A DNA stretch of 64,000 nucleotides from Streptomyces sp. HD (GCF_028369295.1 NZ_JAQMYP010000015.1:62001-126000); one strand, 5' to 3'; positions 41,557 through 51,198 are shown, counted from the stretch's first letter. Notes: generated by a model not told the origin, from the sequence alone. Numbers and translations: made by a program.

Positions 41557-43538
41557 ATGCGCCGCCCATGTGCGTCGGGCACACCCGACTTGCGCAAGAA
41601 GTAGCTGTTGATCTGATCGCGCCACTCGCGGGCACTGCGGAGCTGCTCCTCGTAGCGCTCGGCGACCCGCGCGTGGCGCGCCGGGTCCACGAGGCCCGCC
41701 AGCCCCTGCCACTCCCGCTGGGCCGCCTCCACCTCTTCCACGCCTTCGAAGTGCGTGTCGTATATGTGCTGGATCACCGTCTTCCCGCTGCGAAGTACAT
41801 GGTCGTACGACACGTGGTGGAAGAACAGCAAAAGCTCGTCGGGGCAGGAGGTAGGTGATTCGTACACCTCGGCCCACGGCTTGGCGTACTGCCCCGCGTA
41901 CCCGGTGCCGGTCGCCGCGCTGCGGTCGACGCCGATGCCGTCGCGGTCGGCGAAATGGTAGGTGCCCCAGGGGCTGTACTCGTAGCCGTCCACGCTCGGC
42001 CCGTAGTGATGGCCGGGCTGCACCATCCAGCCGACCCCGAGCGGCGCGGTGTACTTCTCGTACGTCCGCCATGAGCCGTCGAGCACCGCGCGCACCCCGG
42101 CCACCGCGGCGGCCTCGAAGGTGAGCCCGATCCATTCGTCGAGGATCCGGCCCGGGTCCGCGTCCGGCTGCCAGGCCAGCCGCCCGAAGGTGTACAGGTT
42201 CGCCTGGGCCAGCGGATGCCCGGTCCAGAACGGATCGTCACCGACGTTCGACACGGCGACGAGACCGCCACGCGCCAACTCACTCACGAACCCGCCCTCT
42301 TCGGGCCCACCCGGCCGGAACCGCAGCACCTCGCTCCACATCGGCCCGAGCCAGCACACATGCCGTTGCTGCCCGGTGTACTCCTGGGTGGCCTGCATCT
42401 CCACCGCGAGCCGGGTGCGCGGCATGGCACCGATCAGCGGCGAGACCGGCTCTCGTACCTGGAAGTCCATGGGACCGTGCTTCACCTGGAGCACGACGTT
42501 GGCGGCGAACTCCCCGTCCAGCGGCACGAAATGGTCGTACGCCGCCCGCGCCCGGTCCGTCGTGCGGTCCCGCCAGTCCTGGCGGTGGTCGTAGACGAAC
42601 GCCCGCCAGTGCACCGTGCCGCCGGACCTCGTGGCGGAGCCGCTGTCAGCCGCAGTCAGCGCGGCGGCCAGCATGTTCGCACCGTCCGCGTGACTGCGGC
42701 CGTACGCGAAGGGCCCCGGCTGTCCCTCGGAGTCGGCCTTCACCACGTACCCGCCGAAGTCGGGGATCGCCCCGTACACCCGCGCGGTCGCCTCGGCCCA
42801 CCACGCGCGTACCGCCTCGTCCAGCGGATCGGCGGTCGCCAGGCCCCCGAGCACCATCGGCGCGGCGAAGGTCACCGACAGATGGGTCCGGATGCCGTAG
42901 GGCCGCAGCGCGCCCGCGATGTCGGCCACTTCGCCGATCCGGTCGGTCAGCAGATGCGCCTCGGCCGCGTGCACGTTGACGTTGTTCACGGCCACGGCGT
43001 TGATCCCGCACGCCGCCAGCAGCCTGCCGTACGCCCGCACCCGCCCCAGCAGTTCCCCACGAGCCCGGCCGTCCGCCCAGAACAGCGACCCGCCGGCGTA
43101 TCCGCGCTCCACCTGGCCCATCACCGGATGCACCGCCACGTTGTCCCAGTGGTCGAGCATCCGCAGCGCCACCTCGGGCCGGTGCGTCGAGCGTTCGTGC
43201 GAGCCCTGGAACGCCGCCTCCCCGAGCCGTACGACGTGGAAGAGGCCGTACAGCAGGCCGGGGCCGCCGGAGGCGGTCACCGTCGTACGGCCGCCCCCGC
43301 GCTCGAAGGTGAACGCCTCGCCGCCGTCGCCTCCGTCCGTGCCGGTCAGCTCCAGCAGCAGGTCGCACGGTCCGGGGGACGCCTCGCGCGAGACGCTTCC
43401 CGCGAACCGTGCGCAGGCCTGCGCCACCTCCCCGTGCACGGTGTCCACCAGTGGACCCGAGCCGCGGATCAGTGTCCGCCGGGTGCCGATCGGCCGGAAC
43501 GCCCCGTCCGGCAGCCAGGCCGGATCGACACCCTGCAT
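41550..43538 (-). CDS. GH67 alpha-glucuronidase
   Basis: This 662-residue intracellular enzyme removes 4-O-methyl-glucuronic acid from the end of xylo-oligosaccharides. It has the N-terminal beta domain (about 1-125), then the barrel with RPEVALRMLDHWDN, ADSEGQPGPFAYGRSHADGANM (acid residue region) and EMQATQEYTGQQRHVCWLGPMW (base region), and the C-terminal GYEYSPWGTYHFADRDGIGVDR motif. No signal peptide is seen. A GGGGG run 4-8 bases before ATG 43538 may serve as a ribosome-binding site. It lies 20 bp after the GH92 gene and may share its transcript. Functionally it belongs with the importer on the other strand. Confidence 0.92.
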   Translation of the reverse strand: MQGVDPAWLPDGAFRPIGTRRTLIRGSGPLVDTVHGEVAQACARFAGSVSREASPGPCDLLLELTGTDGGDGGEAFTFERGGGRTTVTASGGPGLLYGLFHVVRLGEAAFQGSHERSTHRPEVALRMLDHWDNVAVHPVMGQVERGYAGGSLFWADGRARGELLGRVRAYGRLLAACGINAVAVNNVNVHAAEAHLLTDRIGEVADIAGALRPYGIRTHLSVTFAAPMVLGGLATADPLDEAVRAWWAEATARVYGAIPDFGGYVVKADSEGQPGPFAYGRSHADGANMLAAALTAADSGSATRSGGTVHWRAFVYDHRQDWRDRTTDRARAAYDHFVPLDGEFAANVVLQVKHGPMDFQVREPVSPLIGAMPRTRLAVEMQATQEYTGQQRHVCWLGPMWSEVLRFRPGGPEEGGFVSELARGGLVAVSNVGDDPFWTGHPLAQANLYTFGRLAWQPDADPGRILDEWIGLTFEAAAVAGVRAVLDGSWRTYEKYTAPLGVGWMVQPGHHYGPSVDGYEYSPWGTYHFADRDGIGVDRSAATGTGYAGQYAKPWAEVYESPTSCPDELLLFFHHVSYDHVLRSGKTVIQHIYDTHFEGVEEVEAAQREWQGLAGLVDPARHARVAERYEEQLRSAREWRDQINSYFLRKSGVPDAHGRRIY

Positions 43539-43558
43539 GAGACCCCCAACGTCGTTGC

Positions 43559-46500
43559 TCAGGCGAGCAGTTCGACTTCCGACACCACCGCCTCACCGTC
43601 GATCACCAGGCGGTACTTCCCGTACGTACCCGGAGACCCCACGGTGAACGCCCGTGACTGGCGGTCCCATGTGAAGGACTGCCCGGAGCGCTCGTCGAGG
43701 GTCCGCCATGTGGTGCCGTCCTCGGACCCCTGGAGCTTCCAGCCGGTCGGCGCCTTCGCCCGGTCCGCCGGCGAGGTGAGGGTGTACTGCACGGCCTTGG
43801 CACCCTCGGACACCGGCAGGTCCACCGCGGTGACGCTCGCCTCGGTCCCCGACGTGTTGTCGAACAGGGCCCCGTCACCCTTCAGTACGTCCGCCCGTGG
43901 CGTCGGCACCTCGTCGTCCTCGGTGATCGACACGGGCGCCGCGTTCTTGCCGGTGCCCCAGGACGAGGGCTTCGGCCCCATGTCGAACTCCAGGACCCCG
44001 CCCCTCGCGATCAGCGAGTGCGGCAGCGAAGTCGACCTCCACGGAACGCCGTTGACCTTCAGGCCCTGGACGTACACATTGCGGGCGCTGTTCCTCGGCG
44101 CCTTCACCACCAGCTCGCGGCCGTTCTCCAGATGGACGGTCGCCCTGGTGAACAGGGGCGAGCCGATGGCGTACTCGCCGCTGCCCATGACCAGCGGATA
44201 GAAGCCCAGCGCGGAGAACAGGAACCAGGCCGACTGCTCGCCGTTGTCCTCGTCGCCGTGGTAGCCCTGCCCGATCTCGCTGCCGACGTACAGCCGCGAC
44301 AGCACCTCACGGACGTTCTTCTGCGTCTTCCAGGGCTGCCCGGCCGCGTCGTACATGTAGGTGGCGTGGTGGGCGACCTGGTTGGAGTGGCCGTACATGC
44401 CCATGCGGACGTCCCGCGCCTCGGTCATCTCGTGGATGACGCCGCCGTAGGAGCCGACGAAGTCGGGGGAGGCCGTCTCCGGGGTGGCGAAGTACTCGTC
44501 GAGCTTGTCGGCGAGGCCGCTGCGGCCGCCGTAGAGGTTGGCGAGGCCCCGGCTGTCCTGGGGGGCCGTGAAGGCGTATCCCCAGCCGTTCGTCTCGGTG
44601 TAGTCGTAGCCCCACACGCGCGGGTCGTACTTCGAGGACTCGACGCGCCAGTCGCCCTTGGCGTCCCGGCCCTGGAAGAAGCCGGCCTTCGAGTCGAAGA
44701 GGTTCACATAGTCCTGGGCGCGGTTGAGGAAGTACTCGGACTCCTCCTTGTAGCGCTTGTCACCGGTCTTCTTGTACAGCGCCAGGCCCATCCGCGCGAT
44801 GCCGTAGTCGTTGAGGTAGCCCTCCAGCGCCCACGACAGGCCCTCGTGCGTCTCGGCGCTGGTGTAGCCGAGGAAGGGCGAGGTCTCCATGCCCTTGCGG
44901 CCCACGCCCGAGGACGGCGGCACGACCGTGGCGTTCTTCACGGCCGCGTCGTACGCCGACTTCGCGTCGAAGTCGACGCCCTTGACATAGGCGTCGGCGA
45001 AGGCGACGTCCGAGGAGGTGCCGGTCATCAGGTCGGCGTAGCCGGGGGAGGACCAGCGGGAGGTCCAGCCGCCGTCCTTGTACTGCTGCACGAAGCCGTC
45101 GACCATCTCACCCGCCTGGCTCGGCGTCAGCAGTGAGTACGCCGGCCAGGTGGTCCGGTAGGTGTCCCAGAAGCCGTTGTTCACGTACACCTTGCCGTCC
45201 ACGATCTTCGCGCCGGTGTGCGTCGGCGTGTCGGGATTCGGCATCGGCGAGAACGGAGACGCGTAACGGAACTTCGAACCGACCTTCTCGAAACCGGAGT
45301 TGGGGTACAGGTACAGCCGGTACAGGCTGGAGTACAGCGTGGTCAGCTGGTCCGGCGTGGCGCCCTCCACCTCGACCTTGCCGAGCAGCCGGTCCCACTG
45401 GCGCTGGGCGCGTGACTTCACGGAGTCGAAGGAGGTGCCGTCGGGGATCTCCTGGCGCAGGTTGTCCCTCGCCTGGTCGATGCTGATCAGCGAGGTGGCG
45501 AGGCGGAGCGTGACGGTCCGGTCGGCGCCGGCGTCGAAGCGGAGGTGTCCCTTCACTCCACTGGAGGAACCCTCGGTCACCGGCTTGTCGAACGTGCCGT
45601 ACACGAAGAGCCGGGTCGCGCCCGTCGACAGTCCGGACTTCACGTCCGAGTAGCCGGTGACGATGCCGTTCTCCTTGTCGAGGGTGAGCCCGGCCTGGTC
45701 CGTCACGTTGTCGAAGAGGACGCTCGCGTCGGCGCCCGGGTAGGTGAAGCGCAGCGCCGCCGCATGGTCGGTCGGTGCCATCTCCGCCTTGAGCCCGTTC
45801 TCGAACCGCACCCCGTAGTAGTACGGCCGGGCGGTCTCGTTCTCGTGCCGGAAGGCCAGCTCGCGCGCCTCACGCCCGCTGTCCGGGGTGCCGGCGGCGG
45901 CCGACGGCATCACCTGGAAGGTCTGCCGGTCACCCATCCAGGGGCTGGGCTCATGGCTGGCGCTGAACGCCTGGATCGTCGGCAGGTTGTCGTCGTTGTT
46001 CGCACGTGCGTAGTCGTACAGCCAGCTCAGCGAGCCGGCGTTCGTCACCGGCGTCCAGAAGTTGAAGCCGTGCGGCACGGCGGTCGCCGGGAAGTTGTTG
46101 CCGCGCGAGAAGCCGCCGCTGGAGAGGGTGCCGCGCGTGGTGAGCGCGTAGTCCGAGAGGTGGGCCTTCGGCTTCTCGGGGGCCGCGGACTTCAGCGTGA
46201 GGTCGTCCAGCCAGCCCCGGAACTTCGCCGGGCCCTTGGGGGAGTCGTACGCCACGAGTATCCGGTCGACCGTCCTGCCCGCGGCGACCGACCCGATCCG
46301 CGAGGCGACGTGGTTCCACTGGTTGACGTAGAGCACCTTGGCCGCGCCCTGCCCGCGCGGGGAGAGCGGGAAGCCGTGCTGGTCGGTGGCGCCGAGGTCG
46401 CTGAGGTGGGTGCCGTCGGTGAAGGCGAGGTCGACGGAGACGTTCGTGGCGTCGTAGTCGCGGTCGCCGTCCGCCATCGACGGGAAGATCCGGTAGGAGA

Positions 46501-47365
46501 GGCGGGTGTCGCGGCCGACGGCCACGTTCACGTCGTAGACCTTGTTGTACGAGTACGCCCGCCCGTCCGCCGTGTGCCGGCCGGCGTATCTGAGCGCCCG
46601 CTTGCCGGTGAAGCCGGCGCCCGCCTTCGCGGTCGGCGAGCCGCTCGGGCCGCGGTCGACCAGGGAGAGCATGTCCTGCGGGACCGGGCCGTCGCCGCCG
46701 CCCGTGGAGAACTGGACGTCGGCGAGCTGGAGGATGTCGGAGGCGCCGTTGTTCTTGGTGACCTCCAGCCGGAAGTGCTGGTACTCGGCCGGTTCCGCGA
46801 TGTCGTACGTCTTTGTCTGGAACCTTTCGGTGAACGTCTCACCGGCGCGGCTGTCGAGGGTCTTCCAGTCCTTGCCGTCCGTGGAGCCCTTCAGGGTCCA
46901 GTCGCGGGGGTCACGCTCGGCGTAGTCATTGGCCGAAGTGAGTGCGTATTTCGCGACTTTCACCGATTTGTCAAGGTCGAACTCCACCCACCCGGCGGAT
47001 TCGAAGACCAGCCATTTGCTGCTCGACTCCCCGTCGACGAGGTTCTCCTTCACCTCCCCGCCGCCGGCGTTCTCGCCGCTCGCGCGTACGTCCGTGACAT
47101 GGTCGGTCACATTGCCCGGAATGCCGCTGCTGTAGCCGCCGTCGACGCCCGAGGCCCGCTTGGTGCCGTCCGGTTCCGTGTCGACGGTATTGAGCCAGTC
47201 GGGTGCCGGGTCACCCGCCTCGAACGAGGAGGCGAACTCCCGGTCGGCCGCCGCGGGCGCCTCGGGCAGGGCGACCGCCGCGCCCTGCGAGCCCACGGCC
47301 AAACAAAAGGCGGTCGCCGACACGACCGCCGTACCCCATCTGTGCCGAGCTCTCTGCTGCTTCAA
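43559..47365 (-). CDS. Secreted GH92 alpha-1,2-mannosidase with two F5/8-type C domains
   Basis: This 1,268-residue exported enzyme trims alpha-1,2-linked mannose with calcium-dependent inversion. After the signal peptide (about residues 1-33) come an N-terminal F5/8 C-type carbohydrate-binding domain (about 85-220, SANDYAERDPRDWTLKGSTDG), a lectin-like domain and the GH92 beta-sandwich plus (alpha/alpha)6 barrel. The barrel has NNGFWDTYRTTWPAYSLL, GYTSAETHEGLSWALEGYLND, MYGHSNQVAHH and the hallmark GDEDNGEQSAWF. A C-terminal F5/8-like domain (about 1165-1265) ends the protein. The start is read as TTG 47365 because GGGAGG lies 7 bases upstream; the frame extends to another TTG inside an operator. 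Likely targets are fungal or yeast mannans or its own mannoproteins. Confidence 0.88.
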   Translation of the reverse strand: MKQQRARHRWGTAVVSATAFCLAVGSQGAAVALPEAPAAADREFASSFEAGDPAPDWLNTVDTEPDGTKRASGVDGGYSSGIPGNVTDHVTDVRASGENAGGGEVKENLVDGESSSKWLVFESAGWVEFDLDKSVKVAKYALTSANDYAERDPRDWTLKGSTDGKDWKTLDSRAGETFTERFQTKTYDIAEPAEYQHFRLEVTKNNGASDILQLADVQFSTGGGDGPVPQDMLSLVDRGPSGSPTAKAGAGFTGKRALRYAGRHTADGRAYSYNKVYDVNVAVGRDTRLSYRIFPSMADGDRDYDATNVSVDLAFTDGTHLSDLGATDQHGFPLSPRGQGAAKVLYVNQWNHVASRIGSVAAGRTVDRILVAYDSPKGPAKFRGWLDDLTLKSAAPEKPKAHLSDYALTTRGTLSSGGFSRGNNFPATAVPHGFNFWTPVTNAGSLSWLYDYARANNDDNLPTIQAFSASHEPSPWMGDRQTFQVMPSAAAGTPDSGREARELAFRHENETARPYYYGVRFENGLKAEMAPTDHAAALRFTYPGADASVLFDNVTDQAGLTLDKENGIVTGYSDVKSGLSTGATRLFVYGTFDKPVTEGSSSGVKGHLRFDAGADRTVTLRLATSLISIDQARDNLRQEIPDGTSFDSVKSRAQRQWDRLLGKVEVEGATPDQLTTLYSSLYRLYLYPNSGFEKVGSKFRYASPFSPMPNPDTPTHTGAKIVDGKVYVNNGFWDTYRTTWPAYSLLTPSQAGEMVDGFVQQYKDGGWTSRWSSPGYADLMTGTSSDVAFADAYVKGVDFDAKSAYDAAVKNATVVPPSSGVGRKGMETSPFLGYTSAETHEGLSWALEGYLNDYGIARMGLALYKKTGDKRYKEESEYFLNRAQDYVNLFDSKAGFFQGRDAKGDWRVESSKYDPRVWGYDYTETNGWGYAFTAPQDSRGLANLYGGRSGLADKLDEYFATPETASPDFVGSYGGVIHEMTEARDVRMGMYGHSNQVAHHATYMYDAAGQPWKTQKNVREVLSRLYVGSEIGQGYHGDEDNGEQSAWFLFSALGFYPLVMGSGEYAIGSPLFTRATVHLENGRELVVKAPRNSARNVYVQGLKVNGVPWRSTSLPHSLIARGGVLEFDMGPKPSSWGTGKNAAPVSITEDDEVPTPRADVLKGDGALFDNTSGTEASVTAVDLPVSEGAKAVQYTLTSPADRAKAPTGWKLQGSEDGTTWRTLDERSGQSFTWDRQSRAFTVGSPGTYGKYRLVIDGEAVVSEVELLA

Positions 47366-47387
47366 CGGGTACCCTCCCTGCGCACGG

Positions 47388-47399
47388 GACAACGTTGTC
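47388..47399. promoter_or_regulatory. LacI-type operator before the GH92 gene
   Basis: GACAACGTTGTC is a perfect 12-bp palindrome with the central ACGT typical of LacI-family sites. It lies 23 bp before the TTG start, downstream of the likely transcription start. Confidence 0.6.
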
Positions 47400-47419
47400 A
47401 ACTTCGCTGCGCAAGGATC

Positions 47420-47449
47420 AGTTGTGGCTCAAGTGCCAAGTATTGTCAA
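47420..47449 (-). promoter_or_regulatory. Candidate GH92 promoter
   Basis: On the minus strand TTGACA (47449-47444) and ACAACT (47425-47420) are 18 bases apart. The -10 match is modest. Confidence 0.4.
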
Positions 47450-47715
47450 GGGCGTTGGCTGTGGCGTTCGGGGCTTATGTCGCGGATTTTTCGGGCAAGC
47501 GACGCACAGGCCACTCATATTTCCGTGAGGTCTCAACTCGGAAAAGACCATCGGCCAACCTTGCATTCGATCTTGCTCCGCTGGCGGGAAGTGGACTATA
47601 CCTGTCGGCACTTCACATGATTCCGCACTTCCTGCACGACCCCAGCTTGACCCGATCGCGGTGCCGGGAGGATCCGGTTCACCGCCTGAGTCCTGGAGAA
47701 GGCGAGGACTTGAGC

Positions 47716-49179
47716 ATGGGATCCACTTCCGCACAGAACCCTGGGAAAAACGGCTCCGCAGGCGTGGGGCGCCGCGATCTGATCAAGCGGTCCGCCGCGC
47801 TCGGCCTGATCTCCGTCCCCACGATGAGCTTCCTTTCCGCGTGTGCCAGCAGCGGGGGCGGCGGCAACGGTGACAAGGCCAAGGAAGGCAAGAAGACCGA
47901 GAAGAACCCGCTCGGCGTCAATGACACCGCGCAGATGGAGTTCGTCCTGTTCGACGGCGGCTTCGGCAAGGAGTACGCCGAGGACTCCGTGAAGATCTAC
48001 GAAACGAACTTCCCCAAGGTGCAGGTGAAGTTCTCCGCCACCCAGAAGATCCAGTCCACCCTCCAGCCCCGCTTCAACCAGGGCACCCCGCCGGACCTCA
48101 TCGACAATTCCGGCGCCGAGCAGATGGATATGGGCGTCCTGGTCGGCAAGGATCAGCTCGCCGACCTCACGCCCCTGCTCGACTCCCCGTCGTACGACGA
48201 CCCGAACAAGAAGGTCCGCGACACGCTGCGCCCCGGCATCGTCGAGATGGGCCAGTTCGACGGCGACCCGGTCTGGATCATGTACTACGCCTACACGGTG
48301 TACGGCGTCTGGTACTCGCAGAAGGCCCTGGACTCGCTCGACGAGCAGTACCCCGAGACCTGGGACCAGATGCTCGCGGTCTGCGAGAAGGCCAAGAAGA
48401 AGGGCATGGCGGGCTGGACGTACGCGGGCAAGTACCCGTACTACCTGCCCTTCTCGCTCTACCCGATGATCGGCAAGGTCGGCGGCGTCGAGGTCCTCGA
48501 CGCCATCGACAACCTGGAGCCGAACGCCTGGAAGCACCCGGCGGTCAAGGCCTGCTTCGAGGCCTACTACGAGCTCTACAAGAAGGGCTACGTCCTCAAG
48601 GGCACCCCGGGCCTGGACCACATCCAGTCGCAGACCGCGTGGGCCCAGGGCAAGGCGCTGTTCATCCCGAACGGCTCCTGGGTGGAGAACGAGTCGGCGA
48701 AGGTCATCCCGAAGGACTTCGCCCTCGCCGTCTCCGCGCCGACCGGCATCGACAGCTCCGACAAGCTGCCCTTCGGCACGATCTGGGCCTCCGGCGGTGA
48801 GCCCTTCATCGTCCCTGCCAAGGCGAAGAACACGGCCGGCGGTATGGAGCAGCTGCGGATCATGCTGAGCGAGGCGAGCTCCAAGAACTTCACCAGCAAG
48901 GTCAAGTCGCTCACCGCGTACAACGGCGGCACCGACGGCATCACCCTCACCCCGGGCCTCAAGTCCGGCGTCGCGGCGCTGGAAAAGGCCGGCCAGAACG
49001 TGGTGAACCCGCGGTTGCAGGACTGGTACGTGCAGCTGCAGAAGGAGAAGATCGGTGTGTCCGGTCTCGGCGAGATGATGGCCGGCCGTCTCACCCCGGC
49101 CGAGGCCATCAAGAAGATCCAGGGCTTCGCCGACGAGGCGGCGAAGGACACGTCGATCAAGCACTACAAGCACCAGTAG
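47716..49179 (+). CDS. ngcE: Chito-oligosaccharide-type ABC transporter binding lipoprotein
   Basis: This 487-residue solute-binding protein has a twin-arginine-like signal (GRRDLIKRSAALGLISVPTMSFL) and a lipobox LSAC giving Cys43. The body is a CUT1-type binding protein with LGVNDTAQMEFVLFDGGFGKEYAEDSV, NQGTPPDLIDNSG and WGSWVENE-like NGSWVENESAKVIP. Gene order (ngcEFG then rok7B7 then xylFGH) matches the S. coelicolor SCO6005-6011 block, whose SCO6005 product binds N,N'-diacetylchitobiose. ATG 47716 is preceded by GAGGAC 9 bases upstream. No ATPase is encoded, so MsiK or similar is expected. Confidence 0.87.
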   Translation: MGSTSAQNPGKNGSAGVGRRDLIKRSAALGLISVPTMSFLSACASSGGGGNGDKAKEGKKTEKNPLGVNDTAQMEFVLFDGGFGKEYAEDSVKIYETNFPKVQVKFSATQKIQSTLQPRFNQGTPPDLIDNSGAEQMDMGVLVGKDQLADLTPLLDSPSYDDPNKKVRDTLRPGIVEMGQFDGDPVWIMYYAYTVYGVWYSQKALDSLDEQYPETWDQMLAVCEKAKKKGMAGWTYAGKYPYYLPFSLYPMIGKVGGVEVLDAIDNLEPNAWKHPAVKACFEAYYELYKKGYVLKGTPGLDHIQSQTAWAQGKALFIPNGSWVENESAKVIPKDFALAVSAPTGIDSSDKLPFGTIWASGGEPFIVPAKAKNTAGGMEQLRIMLSEASSKNFTSKVKSLTAYNGGTDGITLTPGLKSGVAALEKAGQNVVNPRLQDWYVQLQKEKIGVSGLGEMMAGRLTPAEAIKKIQGFADEAAKDTSIKHYKHQ

Positions 49180-49237
49180 GTCCGTTGAGGACCCGTCACC
49201 AGCGGCTGCACCCGCGCGCAGATCGGGGTCGATAGCA

Positions 49238-50164
49238 ATGCAGCACGGCAAGTACCGGTTCATCGTGGGGTTCCTCGCGGTGCCCCTGGGGCTGTACGCG
49301 CTCTTCGTCGTCTGGCCGTTCATCCAGTCCATCTACTACTCGTTCACGGACTGGACGGGGCTGAGCCCCGAATTCAAGATGGTCGGCTTCGACAACTACG
49401 AGAGAATGCTCGACGACGACATCTTCTGGAAGTCGTTGCAGCACAGCCTGTTGTTCGCGTTGTTGCTGCCGCTGGTGACACTCAGTTTCGCGCTGTTCCT
49501 CGCCTTCATGATCAATGTGGGCGGACGGCGGAGAAAGGGCGGCCCGGCCATCACCGGAGTCCGCGGCTCCTCCTTCTACAAGATCGTCTATTTCTTCCCG
49601 CAGGTGCTGTCGATCGCCATCGTCGCCCTGCTGTTCGCCTTCGCGTACAACCCGGACAGCGGCGCGATCAACTCGATCCTGCGCGGCATCGGACTCGACA
49701 GCGTCCAGCCGCTCTGGCTGGGTGACCCGAACCTCGCCCTGTGGGCGGTGATGGGGGTGATCGTCTGGTCGACGGTCGGCTTCTTCGTGGTCCTGTTCTC
49801 CGCCGGTATGGCCTCCATTCCGGCGGATCTGTACGAGGCCGCGCTGCTCGACGGCGCCGGCCGCGCCAGTACGTTCTTCCGGATCACCCTGCCGCTGCTG
49901 TGGGACACCGTGCAGTCCGGCTGGGTCTACATGGGCATCCTCGCCCTCGGCGCCGAGTCGTTCGCGGTCGTACACATCATGACGACCGGGCCCGGCGGTC
50001 CCGACTACTCGACCACGGTCATGGTCCTGTACGTGTACCAGAAAGCGTTCCGTGACGGGCAGGCCGCCTACGCCACCACGATCGGTGTGGCCCTGCTCGT
50101 CGTCACGCTGGCCTTCGCCGCGGTCGTGATGCGGCTGGGGCGGCGCGAGCGGCTGGAGTTCTGA
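49238..50164 (+). CDS. ngcF: Carbohydrate ABC transporter permease
   Basis: This 308-residue permease has six transmembrane helices. It begins KYRFIVGFLAVPLGLYALFVVWPFIQSIYYSFTDW and has the EAA loop DLYEAALLDGAGRASTFFRITLPLLWDTV. It is the F subunit of the ngcEFG importer, located 58 bp after ngcE and 5 bp before ngcG. CUT1 family and membrane location are certain from sequence; the substrate is inferred from the neighbours. Confidence 0.88.
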   Translation: MQHGKYRFIVGFLAVPLGLYALFVVWPFIQSIYYSFTDWTGLSPEFKMVGFDNYERMLDDDIFWKSLQHSLLFALLLPLVTLSFALFLAFMINVGGRRRKGGPAITGVRGSSFYKIVYFFPQVLSIAIVALLFAFAYNPDSGAINSILRGIGLDSVQPLWLGDPNLALWAVMGVIVWSTVGFFVVLFSAGMASIPADLYEAALLDGAGRASTFFRITLPLLWDTVQSGWVYMGILALGAESFAVVHIMTTGPGGPDYSTTVMVLYVYQKAFRDGQAAYATTIGVALLVVTLAFAAVVMRLGRRERLEF

Positions 50165-50169
50165 GAGAG

Positions 50170-51093
50170 ATGAAGACGACCGAGACCACCGCTCCCGTAC
50201 CGGCCGAGTCCGGTATGCCCGTCACCAAGATCGACGTACCGACGAAATCGCCGGGGAGGGAGAAGAAGGAGGGCGGCGTCCTCAACGTCTTCTCCCACGG
50301 CGTTCTCGTCATCTGGGCGTTCATGGTCGCCATGCCGCTGCTCTGGGCGGTGATGACGTCCTTCAAGGACGACGCCTCCATCTTCGGCTCGCCCTGGGCA
50401 CTGCCGGACACGCTGCACTTCTCGAACTGGTCGCGGGCGTGGACCGAGGCCAACATGAGCGACTACTTCCTCAACACCATCCTGGTGGTGGGGGGTTCGC
50501 TCATCGGCACCCTGGTTCTCGGCTCGATGGCGGCCTATGTACTCGCCCGCTTCGACTTCCCGGGCAACCGCTTCATCTACTTCCTCTTCATCGGCGGCAT
50601 GAGCTTCCCGATCATGCTCGCGCTGGTCCCGCTGTTCTACGTCGTGAACAACATGGGGCTGCTCAACACGATCCACGGCCTGATCCTGGTCTACATCGCG
50701 TATTCGCTGCCGTTCACGGTGTTCTTCCTCACGGCGTTCTTCCGCACGCTGCCCACGTCGGTGGCCGAGGCGGCCTTCGTCGACGGCGCCTCGCACACCC
50801 GTACGTTCTTCCAGATCATGCTCCCGATGGCCAAGCCGGGCCTGATCAGCGTCGGCATCTTCAACTTCCTGGGCCAGTGGAACCAGTACATGCTGCCCAC
50901 GGTCCTCAACACCGACCCCGACAAGCGGGTCCTCACCCAGGGCCTGGTGCAGCTGGCCGTCAGCCAGGGCTACAAGGGCGACTGGTCGGGCCTCTTCGCC
51001 GGTCTGGTGATGGCGATGCTGCCGGTGCTCGCCGCGTACATCGTGTTCCAGCGGCAGGTGGTCGCGGGGCTGACGGCGGGGGCGCTGAAGTAG
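50170..51093 (+). CDS. ngcG: Carbohydrate ABC transporter permease
   Basis: This 307-residue permease has a hydrophilic N-terminus of about 40 residues and six helices. It includes MPLLWAVMTSFKDDASIFGSPWALPDTLHFSNW and the EAA loop SVAEAAFVDGASHTRTFFQIMLPMAKPGL, ending VFQRQVVAGLTAGALK. It forms the G subunit of the ngcEFG importer. It is followed by a strong terminator, so the operon ends here before the ROK regulator. Confidence 0.88.
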   Translation: MKTTETTAPVPAESGMPVTKIDVPTKSPGREKKEGGVLNVFSHGVLVIWAFMVAMPLLWAVMTSFKDDASIFGSPWALPDTLHFSNWSRAWTEANMSDYFLNTILVVGGSLIGTLVLGSMAAYVLARFDFPGNRFIYFLFIGGMSFPIMLALVPLFYVVNNMGLLNTIHGLILVYIAYSLPFTVFFLTAFFRTLPTSVAEAAFVDGASHTRTFFQIMLPMAKPGLISVGIFNFLGQWNQYMLPTVLNTDPDKRVLTQGLVQLAVSQGYKGDWSGLFAGLVMAMLPVLAAYIVFQRQVVAGLTAGALK

Positions 51094-51169
51094 CCGCCGG
51101 GCGTTGAAGCCGTGAAGTAAACGCTGTCTGTTGGTCCCAACGTGAGGAGCGTGTCACTCCGCGTCGACA

Positions 51170-51198
51170 GTGAGCCACCCCACACAGGGGTGGCTCAC
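51170..51198 (+). terminator. ngcEFG terminator
   Basis: GTGAGCCACCCC and GGGGTGGCTCAC form a perfect 12-bp stem with an ACACA loop, 77 bases past the ngcG stop. Confidence 0.85.

Larger units (their letters stand above)
47366..47715. other. Divergent control region between the GH92 and ngcE genes
   Basis: No gene is supported here. The left part holds the GH92 ribosome-binding site, a perfect palindrome and a TTGACA element. The right part holds the presumed ngcE promoter, which I could not pinpoint. Confidence 0.6.

Noticed and set aside
47590..47605. Possible DasR (dre) site AGTGGACTATACCTGT before ngcE
   Set aside because: It matches 12 of 16 consensus positions but only half of its positions are symmetric, so it is too weak to call without binding data.
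51130..51141. GTTGGTCCCAAC dyad after ngcG as an operator of rok7B7
   Set aside because: It is short, lies before the ngc terminator and about 190 bp from the rok7B7 start; chance dyads of this size are common.
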